NCBI RefSeq assembly: GCF_000426845.1
Contig: NZ_AUGD01000006.1
Span: forward strand, 124,001 to 188,000
DNA length: 64,000 bases
Source: Bradyrhizobium sp. in8p8
GTDB taxonomy: Bacteria > Pseudomonadota > Alphaproteobacteria > Rhizobiales > Xanthobacteraceae
Direction of reading: 5' to 3'
Positions within the stretch are counted from its first letter, which is position 1. The number at the start of each line of letters is the position of its first letter. The position numbers and the translations under genes are program-made. The notes beneath the pieces are model-generated. The model made no database searches. It had not been told where the DNA came from and saw nothing but the letters and a program-made list of their open reading frames with translations. Below, piece after piece: positions 57,662-64,000 of the stretch.

Positions 57662-58645
57662 ATGGCCCCCCGCGCCAATTGGAAGGGTTTTCTGCGTCTG
57701 TCGCTCGTGACCTGCCCGGTCGCGCTCTATCCGGCCACTTCGGATACGGAGAAGGTCTCGTTCAACCAGATCAATCGCAAGACCGGCCACCGCATCAAGT
57801 ATCTCAAGGTCGACGCCGAGACCGGCGACGAGGTGACCTCCGAGGACATCGTCAAGGGCTACAAGGTGGACACCGACACCTACATCGAGATCACAAAGGA
57901 CGAACTCGACGACATTGCGCTCGACTCCACCCACACGATCGAGATCGACGAGTTCGTTCCGAAGGCCGACATCGACAGCCGCTATCTGATCCGTCCCTAT
58001 TATCTCGTGCCCGACGGCAAGGTCGGCCACGACGCCTATGCGGTGATCCGCGAGACCATCCGCAGCATGGACAAGGTCGCGATCGGCCGCGTGGTGCTGA
58101 CCAACCGCGAGCACATCATCGCGCTGGAGCCGCTCGACAGCGGGCTGATGGGCACGCTGCTGCGCTATCCTTACGAGGTCCGCAGCGAGAAGGAGTATTT
58201 CGACGACATCCAGGACGTGAAGCTGACCAAGGACATGCTCGATCTCGCCAGGCATATCGTCGAGAAGAAATCCGGCACCTTCGAGCCTGAGCTGTTCGAG
58301 GATCATTACGAGACTGCCCTGATCGATCTCATCAACAAGAAGCGCAGCGGCATGCCGATCAGCGCGAAGGCTGCGCCGAAGACCGGCGGCAACGTCATCA
58401 ACCTGATGGACGCGCTGAAGAAGAGCATCGCGAACGAGAAGGACGCTGCGCCAACCGCGAAAGCCGCCAAGGAAACTGGCAAGGAAACTGCCAAGACCAA
58501 GAAACCGAAGAAGCGCGTCGAGGGTCAGCGCGAGATGCTGCTGCCGATCGCCGGCAAGGGCGGCAAGGATGCTGCGGCGAAAACGCCGGCGAGGAAGGCC
58601 GACAAGCCGGTACGGGCACCGGCGCGCGCGAAGAAAGCCGGCTGA
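57662..58645 (+). CDS. ku: Non-homologous end-joining protein Ku
   Basis: A 327-residue bacterial Ku that binds DNA double-strand ends and recruits ligase D. The core spans about residues 5-255, with NWKGFLRLSLVTCPVALYPAT at the start, KVDIDSRYLIRPYYL-type centre (FVPKADIDSRYLIRPYYLVP), and SGLMGTLLRYPYEVRSEKEY. The C-terminal 70 residues are a lysine/alanine-rich tail typical of bacterial Ku, which helps threading on DNA and recruits LigD. No ligD gene is nearby. Confidence 0.95.
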   Translation: MAPRANWKGFLRLSLVTCPVALYPATSDTEKVSFNQINRKTGHRIKYLKVDAETGDEVTSEDIVKGYKVDTDTYIEITKDELDDIALDSTHTIEIDEFVPKADIDSRYLIRPYYLVPDGKVGHDAYAVIRETIRSMDKVAIGRVVLTNREHIIALEPLDSGLMGTLLRYPYEVRSEKEYFDDIQDVKLTKDMLDLARHIVEKKSGTFEPELFEDHYETALIDLINKKRSGMPISAKAAPKTGGNVINLMDALKKSIANEKDAAPTAKAAKETGKETAKTKKPKKRVEGQREMLLPIAGKGGKDAAAKTPARKADKPVRAPARAKKAG

Positions 58646-58703
58646 CAGCAACCGGCTCGCGGTCGCGCCGTGATGTCTCTCTTCGCCGATCGGCCGGCCT
58701 GAC

Positions 58704-58940
58704 ATGCCGTGGTCGACCGCGTTCGACGATCCCGTTCGCGTGAGCAACAAAATCAAGCTGCTCACGCTTCAAGATGCGGCTGACTACATCATGCAGCTGC
58801 CCGACGACGTTCAGCACGAGGCGCACTGGCAGACCGCGATCGAAACCTTGATCAATGCGGCCGAGACGGGCGGCGGCTGGGTGATGTTCGCCCGCATCGC
58901 GACATTGCGGGCGCTGAATGCAACGGGCCGGCGCGGATGA
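58704..58940 (+). CDS. Small conserved hypothetical protein
   Basis: A 78-residue soluble protein beginning MPWSTAFDDPVRVSNKIKLL, with a helical repeat LTLQDAADYIMQLP and HWQTAIETLINAAETGGGW. It resembles small conserved rhizobial proteins of unknown role. It follows ku after 58 bases in the same direction, so the two may share a transcript. Confidence 0.7.
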   Translation: MPWSTAFDDPVRVSNKIKLLTLQDAADYIMQLPDDVQHEAHWQTAIETLINAAETGGGWVMFARIATLRALNATGRRG

Positions 58941-59213
58941 GCGGCAGAGACGTCCCTGCCGGCAAGCTCAACAAACGGTTAAGAAGCCGCGCGAACCACG
59001 GCCCTGCAGCGCATCCCGCCCTCAGAGCCCCGAGGGCACCCGATTTGAGTCCATTTGAACGAATCGATGGAACCCAAATTTAATGGATGCCGTCGTATGA
59101 GCGGTGGCGGGCTCGCCCTGACTTAATTCTATTGGCGGATAAGACTTGTTCGATTGATTGATGCTTCCGATGAGACGCGGCCATACGTTGGATCGGATGA
59201 ACAGGAGGTGGCA

Positions 59214-59378
59214 ATGCGTCTGATCAGGTGTTTCCTTGCCGATGAGAATGGCGCAACCGCAATCGAATATGGCTTGATCGCCGCCGGCATTGCGCTCGCT
59301 ATCGTCACCGTCGTGAACAGCACGGGCGGCGCCCTCCTGAACAACAAGTTCAACTCGATCAGCGCAGCGACGAAGTAG
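59214..59378 (+). CDS. Flp/Fap-type pilin subunit
   Basis: A 54-residue type IVb (Flp) prepilin. It has the short leader and processing site before ATAIEYGLIAAGIALAIVTVV, with the conserved glutamate-tyrosine pair of Flp pilins (E18-Y19), and a hydrophobic helix. AGGAGGTGGC precedes the ATG. Flp pilins form tad pili; no tad, rcp or cpa genes are in this window, so it is an orphan copy. Confidence 0.92.
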   Translation: MRLIRCFLADENGATAIEYGLIAAGIALAIVTVVNSTGGALLNNKFNSISAATK

Positions 59379-59494
59379 GCGGCCCCCCGACCTATGGCGC
59401 CTCCTGAGCTCGAGGATGTCGCGACAGTACGCGAGTCTGCCACTGTCGCAGGCCATGATCTGAGTCAACAGCATCAGGACGGCGACGTCTAAGC

Positions 59495-61069
59495 ATGGAG
59501 ATCCAACTCCCTGCTGCCGGCCCGCCCATGCATCCAGACCTTCCGCACTCCCGACTGAAAATCCGCCGTGTCCGCCTCGATACCGGCCGCGAGAACGTCG
59601 TCGTCGTCTCCAGGCATTCGAAGGCGCTGCGCGCGGAGATCTTCCGCGGCTTCAGCCGTGTCGAGCTTCGTCAGGGCGGCAAGGTTCTGCTGGCAACGTT
59701 GCTGATCACGGACGACGAGATGCTGGCCGGTCCGGACGAGATCGGTCTCTCCGAGCCTGCGTTCCGGCGCTTTGCGGAGCCCATCGGCACACTTGTCACG
59801 GTCAGGCCCGCCTCGCCTCCGGAGAGCCTGGAAGCCGTGCGCGCAAAGATCCGGGGACGAACCTTGAGCCAGGCCGAGATCGGCGCGATCATCAGCGACC
59901 TCGCGCATTATCGCTACTCCGACATGGAGATCGCCGCGTTCCTGATCGGTTCGGCGAGCTTCATCACCAGCGACGAGCTTCTCGCCCTCACCGGGGCAAT
60001 GGCGCAGGCAGGGACGCAACTGGTCTGGCCGACCCCTGTCGTCGTCGACAAGCATTGCATCGGGGGCATTCCCGGCAATCGCACCTCGATGGTCGTGGTG
60101 CCGATCGTCGCCGCCCATGGCCTGCCGATCCCGAAGACCTCCTCGCGCGCCATCACTTCGCCTGCCGGCACCGCCGACACGATGGAGGTGCTGGCCCGGG
60201 TGAACATCGGCGTCGAGGAGATGAAGGCGATCGTTTCGGACTGCAACGGCTGCCTGATCTGGGGCGGGCACGTGAACCTGTCGCCGGCCGACGACGTCCT
60301 GATCTCTGTCGAACGCCCGCTGAGTCTCGACACCCGCGAGCAGATGGTCGCCTCCATCATGTCCAAGAAGATCGCGGCAGGCTCGACCCATCTGTTGATC
60401 GACATTCCGGTCGGGCCGACCGCCAAGGTCACCGGCGGCGTCGAGGCCATGCGTCTGCGCAAGCTGTTCGAATTCGTCGGCGACCGCTTCGGCCGCGCCG
60501 TCGAGGTGATCACGACCGACGGCAGCCAGCCCATCGGCAACGGCATCGGCCCGGTGCTCGAGGCCAACGACGTCGTGGCTGTTCTCGGCAACGAGAAGGA
60601 CGCGCCGCGCGACCTGCGCGAGAAGTCGCTGCGGCTCGCCGCCCATCTGTTGGAGTACGATCCGAAGCTGCGCGGCGGGGCCGGCTATGCGCGCGCGCGG
60701 GAGCTGCTCGACAGCGGCGCGGCGCTGAAGCAGATGCAGAAGATCATCGAGGCCCAGGGTCCCTCCACCTGCAGCACCGAGCTGGGACCGCTCAGCTTCG
60801 ACGTCAAGGCAACGCATGATGGCGTCGTATCCGCAATCGACTGCCTGCGCATGAATCGCCTTGCCCGCACCGCCGGCGCGCCGCTCGACAAGGGCGCGGG
60901 CATCCGCTTGTTCAAGAAGATCGGCGACCGCGTCGAGCAGGGCGAGCCGCTCTATCGCGTCTACACCTTCGATAGCCCCGAGCATGATCTGGCCGCAGCG
61001 GCCACCGCAGAGGAGACCGGCTACCTGATCAACGGTCATGAGACGCCCCCGGGCAAGACGACGCCGTGA
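59495..61069 (+). CDS. AMP/thymidine phosphorylase family protein
   Basis: A 524-residue nucleoside or nucleotide phosphorylase. It has an N-terminal beta domain of about 90 residues that the E. coli DeoA type lacks, as in archaeal AMP phosphorylase. The anion/pyrimidine-binding motif is [20 protein letters not shown] (near residue 188), and the central [18 protein letters not shown] block follows. AMP phosphorylases split NMPs to a base and ribose 1,5-bisphosphate; thymidine phosphorylases split deoxynucleosides. The N-terminal domain favours the former, but this is inference. It overlaps the next gene by four bases in a three-gene operon. Confidence 0.88.
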   Translation: MEIQLPAAGPPMHPDLPHSRLKIRRVRLDTGRENVVVVSRHSKALRAEIFRGFSRVELRQGGKVLLATLLITDDEMLAGPDEIGLSEPAFRRFAEPIGTLVTVRPASPPESLEAVRAKIRGRTLSQAEIGAIISDLAHYRYSDMEIAAFLIGSASFITSDELLALTGAMAQAGTQLVWPTPVVVDKHCIGGIPGNRTSMVVVPIVAAHGLPIPKTSSRAITSPAGTADTMEVLARVNIGVEEMKAIVSDCNGCLIWGGHVNLSPADDVLISVERPLSLDTREQMVASIMSKKIAAGSTHLLIDIPVGPTAKVTGGVEAMRLRKLFEFVGDRFGRAVEVITTDGSQPIGNGIGPVLEANDVVAVLGNEKDAPRDLREKSLRLAAHLLEYDPKLRGGAGYARARELLDSGAALKQMQKIIEAQGPSTCSTELGPLSFDVKATHDGVVSAIDCLRMNRLARTAGAPLDKGAGIRLFKKIGDRVEQGEPLYRVYTFDSPEHDLAAAATAEETGYLINGHETPPGKTTP

Positions 61070-61986
61070 GCACGATCGCGCTCCAGACATTGTCGTGCGG
61101 CGCCGATGCGGCGAAGCGGCTCGCAGCGCGGCTTGGGCTCGCCTGCGGCGAGATCGCGGTGCATCGTTTTCCCGACGGAGAACTGCGCGTCGCCGTCGCG
61201 CCGGCGACCGACACGACGATTCTCTACGCCCCGCTCGATCAACCCAACGACAAGCTGATCACCCTGCTGTTCGCGGCCGAAGCCCTGCGACGTAACGGCA
61301 CGAGGCGGCTGGTCCTGGTCGCGCCCTATCTCTGCTACATGCGGCAGGACGCAGCATTTCATGCCGGCGAGGCCATCAGCCAGCGCGCCATGGGCCGTTT
61401 GCTTGCAACGACAATGGATCGCGTCGTCACCGTGGATGCGCACCTGCATCGCACTCCCGACATCAGGTCTGTTTTTCCCGGCATCGAAGCGGAGAATCTG
61501 TCAGCCATGCCGGCCGTCGCGAATGCACTGGCAAAGGACAGCGTCGGTCCGTCGACCGTCGTAATCGGCCCCGACGTGGAGTCCGAGCCATGGGTGAGCG
61601 ATGTCGCGAGGCGATTGCGATTGCAGCACACAGTGGCGCGAAAGACCCGGCACGGTGACCGTTCCGTGGCGCTCAGCTTTGCCGATCCCGCTCTGCTCTT
61701 GGGACGACCGACGCTCTTGGTCGACGACATCGTCTCCTCCGGCACGACCCTGATCGCCGCGGCAAAGGCGCTGACAGCAATGGGCGCCATCTCCGTCGAT
61801 GCAGTCGTGACGCATGCCCTGTTTCCAGCCGCGATGGTGGCTGCGTTCGCTGAGGCCGGCATACGGTCTGTTCGCTCGACCGACAGCGTACCGCATCCGA
61901 CCAATGCGATTGCGCTCGACGAAATTCTCGCCGCCGCTTTGCGGTCCGAACTGACGACGACACATCTTCCGGGAAGGACGACATGA
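61066..61986 (+). CDS. Ribose-phosphate pyrophosphokinase-like protein
   Basis: A 306-residue PRPP-synthetase-like protein. The N-terminal domain has [10 protein letters not shown] and [19 protein letters not shown]; the PRPP/ribose-phosphate loop is [16 protein letters not shown] near residue 222. It is divergent from housekeeping PrsA and lacks some catalytic-loop residues I could identify. It starts with a four-base overlap behind the phosphorylase, which suggests joint nucleotide/pentose-phosphate metabolism. Confidence 0.88.
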   Translation: MSTIALQTLSCGADAAKRLAARLGLACGEIAVHRFPDGELRVAVAPATDTTILYAPLDQPNDKLITLLFAAEALRRNGTRRLVLVAPYLCYMRQDAAFHAGEAISQRAMGRLLATTMDRVVTVDAHLHRTPDIRSVFPGIEAENLSAMPAVANALAKDSVGPSTVVIGPDVESEPWVSDVARRLRLQHTVARKTRHGDRSVALSFADPALLLGRPTLLVDDIVSSGTTLIAAAKALTAMGAISVDAVVTHALFPAAMVAAFAEAGIRSVRSTDSVPHPTNAIALDEILAAALRSELTTTHLPGRTT

Positions 61987-63578
61987 GCATCACCGTTCGA
62001 TTCTGCGGTGCCGCCCGCACCGTAACCGGCTCGAGCTACCTGTTCCAGACGGCGGCCGGCCGTTTCCTGGTCGATTGCGGCCTGTTCCAGGGCCAGAAGA
62101 CGCTGAAGGAGCTCAACTACGGCGCCTTTCCGTTCCGCCCCGCCGATATCGATGCCGTTCTGCTCACGCACGCCCACATCGATCATAGCGGTCTCTTGCC
62201 AAAACTCGTGCGCGCGGGATTCGAGGGGCCGATCCTGGCGACGCGTGGCACGATCGACCTTTGCTCCTACATGCTCCCCGACGCCGGCAGCATCCAGGAA
62301 TCGGAAGTCACGCAGCTCAACCGGCGCAACGCCTCGCGCGGGCGCAAGCAGGTAGCGCCCATCTACACACAGGCCGATGCGATCGCATCGCTCCAGTCGT
62401 TTCGTCCGGTCGATTACGAACGCTGGACCGACGTGATCCCGGGCGTCCGCGCGCGCTACTGGAACGCCGGCCATCTGCTCGGCTCCGCCTCGATCGAGCT
62501 CGAGATCGCCGAGCGAGCCTCGACGCGTCCGCTGCGCGTGCTGCTCTCCGGCGACGTCGGACCCGAGGCCAAGCTGCTCCAGCCCGATCCCGAAGCGCCG
62601 ACCGACTTCGATTACGTCATCTCGGAAGCGACCTATGGCGACCGGGTACGTGAGGCCACGACACCTGCGCTCCGCCGCAAGCACCTCGCCGCCGAGGTGC
62701 GCGATGCTGCGGCGGCGGGCGGCGCGCTGCTGCTGCCCGCCTTCGCGGTCGAGCGCACCCAGGAGCTGATCGTCGACCTCGTCGACCTGATGGAGCACGG
62801 CGAGATACCGACGGCACCGATCTTCCTCGATTCTCCGCTCGCGATCCGCGCGACCGAGGTATTCCGGCGACATGCCGAGAGCCTCGACCCGTCCGTCGAC
62901 GTCACCCGCCTGCTCAACTCGCCGCATCTCAAATTCACCGAGACGGCGGACGAGAGCAAGGCCATCATGCGCCTGTCCGGGTTCCACATCATCATCGCCG
63001 CGAGCGGCATGTGCGATGCCGGCCGCATACGCCACCACCTGAAGCGCTGGCTGTGGAACGAGCGTGCGACCGTGCTGCTCGCCGGCTTCCAGGCCAACGG
63101 CACGCTCGGCCGCTTCCTCCAGAACGGCTCCAAGGCCGTGCGGATCCAGGGCGAGGAGATCAAGGTCGCCGCCCGCATCCGCATGATCGACGAATATTCG
63201 GGCCATGCCGACGGTGCCGGCATGGCCAGCTGGATCGCGGCGCGCCGGCCCATCTCCCGCGGGCTGTTTTTGGTGCACGGCGAGGAAGAGGCGATTGCCG
63301 GGCTGGCCGAGCGCGTGGCCGGACGCATCATACCGGCAGCCAAGGTCTACCAGCCGATGCTGGACGACATTTATGAGCTCTCCGCACCGGAACCGCGCGT
63401 GCTCGACCCAGATCATCGCCGGCGGCTCTCGCCGGAGGCCGTGACCCGTCTCGACTGGCACAACGAGATGTCCGAGCTCATGCTCGATATCAACGATCGT
63501 ATTGCCGCCGCCGCCGACGACCGCGTCCGCGGGGTCATCATCCGAAGGCTGCGCCGCGCGTTGGAGGAAAACGCGTAG
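61983..63578 (+). CDS. Beta-CASP metallo-beta-lactamase-fold hydrolase (RNA-processing type)
   Basis: A 531-residue MBL/beta-CASP protein. The zinc motif is LLTHAHIDHSGLLPKLV (about residues 60-76). Further metal ligands are in YWNAGHLLGSASIELE and LLSGDVGPEA. The beta-CASP domain contains DYVISEATYGDRV and FHIIIAASGMCDAGRIRHHL, and the RMMBL end has MIDEYSGHADGAGMASWI. Members of this class are RNA endo/exonucleases; the combination with a phosphorylase and PRPP synthetase homolog suggests RNA breakdown and salvage. It overlaps the preceding gene by four bases. Confidence 0.9.
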   Translation: MSITVRFCGAARTVTGSSYLFQTAAGRFLVDCGLFQGQKTLKELNYGAFPFRPADIDAVLLTHAHIDHSGLLPKLVRAGFEGPILATRGTIDLCSYMLPDAGSIQESEVTQLNRRNASRGRKQVAPIYTQADAIASLQSFRPVDYERWTDVIPGVRARYWNAGHLLGSASIELEIAERASTRPLRVLLSGDVGPEAKLLQPDPEAPTDFDYVISEATYGDRVREATTPALRRKHLAAEVRDAAAAGGALLLPAFAVERTQELIVDLVDLMEHGEIPTAPIFLDSPLAIRATEVFRRHAESLDPSVDVTRLLNSPHLKFTETADESKAIMRLSGFHIIIAASGMCDAGRIRHHLKRWLWNERATVLLAGFQANGTLGRFLQNGSKAVRIQGEEIKVAARIRMIDEYSGHADGAGMASWIAARRPISRGLFLVHGEEEAIAGLAERVAGRIIPAAKVYQPMLDDIYELSAPEPRVLDPDHRRRLSPEAVTRLDWHNEMSELMLDINDRIAAAADDRVRGVIIRRLRRALEENA

Positions 63579-63819
63579 AGCAACGCTGATGGCCGAGATA
63601 GCTCTCAGCGTTACTCCCAACATTCGTCATAGCAAGGAGCCCTTGCTGCGAAGCGATCCAGAATCTTTCCGCCGAGGGGCTTTGGATGCTTCGCTGCAGC
63701 TCGTTGCATAGCTGACCTACCGGGCTGTTGGCCGCTCCCGCTTTACGCCTCAACGAATTCCTGATCCTCTCACCTTTAATCAGCCGGACCAACCGGCCTA
63801 GCCCAAGGAGAGAGACGCC

Positions 63820-64000
63820 ATGAAGCTCGGCACCGCCATTGCGGAAATCATGAGGCGCGAGGGAATCGAGATCCTCTGCGGCTATCCCGTCAACCATCTG
63901 ATCGAGCATGCGGCCAAAGCCGAGATCCGCCCCGTGATGGTGCGGCAGGAGCGCGTCGGGATCCACATGGCGGATGCGATCTCGCGGGTGACGTCGGGGC
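63820..64000 (+). CDS. Thiamine pyrophosphate-requiring enzyme, N-terminal part (3' end outside window)
   Basis: The first 60 residues of a TPP enzyme of the acetolactate synthase class. It begins MKLGTAIAEIMRREGIEIL, then the Pyr-domain opening CGYPVNHLIEHAAKAEIRP, and the catalytic-glutamate segment RQERVGIHMADAISRVT. AAGGAGAG precedes the ATG. The enzyme's substrate cannot be told from this fragment; the window ends within the first domain. Confidence 0.85.
   Translation, partial: MKLGTAIAEIMRREGIEILCGYPVNHLIEHAAKAEIRPVMVRQERVGIHMADAISRVTSG

Overview
The window reads as a chromosomal stretch of a Bradyrhizobium-type alphaproteobacterium (order Hyphomicrobiales). The grounds are the GC-rich third codon positions, a cycHJKL-type cytochrome c maturation operon, two tripartite tricarboxylate transporter (TTT) operons, a FeuP/FeuQ-like two-component pair, a complete oxalyl-CoA pathway, and palindromic extragenic repeats of the kind common in that genus. 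No rRNA, tRNA, CRISPR array or intact transposon was seen.

Layout. 1-8.3 kb: the 3' end of an Orn/Lys/Arg decarboxylase with a GNAT acetyltransferase, a D-2-hydroxyacid dehydrogenase divergent from a split two-subunit TPP-dependent decarboxylase, a VanZ-like protein, a DUF1236 protein, and a tctCBA operon. 8.6-15 kb and 24.9-31 kb: an oxalate system in two blocks. The first holds a permuted NDP-forming acyl-CoA synthetase, a GntR/FCD regulator, oxalyl-CoA decarboxylase (oxc) and formyl-CoA transferase (frc). The second holds a 45-residue protein, a second tctCBA operon, the oxalate/formate antiporter oxlT and a CBS-pair protein. Between them (15-24.6 kb) lie a TRAP/TAXI transporter flanked by two remnants of the same IS, a serine hydrolase, a cytochrome c, an Hsp70-like ATPase and small proteins. 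31-39.9 kb: small envelope proteins, a nitronate monooxygenase-like flavoprotein, a quinone reductase-like MDR, a CDF metal exporter, a PleC/PdhS-like kinase and a LysR regulator. 40-53 kb, all on the minus strand: glnE, a histidine kinase and response regulator, a DegP protease, a chemoreceptor and ccmIEFH. 53-64 kb: two unknowns, FeuQ/FeuP-like proteins, a 51-residue membrane protein, Ku, a lone Flp pilin, a tight three-gene operon (AMP/thymidine phosphorylase family, PRPP-synthetase-like, beta-CASP metallohydrolase), and the start of another TPP enzyme.

The main result of reading the raw sequence is a 17-bp dyad, TGGCAT-N5-ATRCCA. It occurs six times, all between 10.9 and 30.6 kb and nearly all in front of oxalate-related genes: twice between the acyl-CoA synthetase and the GntR gene, then before the 45-residue ORF, the second tctCBA operon, oxlT and the CBS gene. 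Its form fits a GntR/FCD operator, so the GntR gene beside oxc probably controls a scattered oxalate regulon. That regulon would include a TTT transporter, a CBS protein and a micro-protein not normally counted as oxalate genes. In the proposed pathway OxlT (and perhaps the TTT system) imports oxalate, Frc or the synthetase activates it to oxalyl-CoA, Oxc decarboxylates it, and formate leaves by OxlT exchange.
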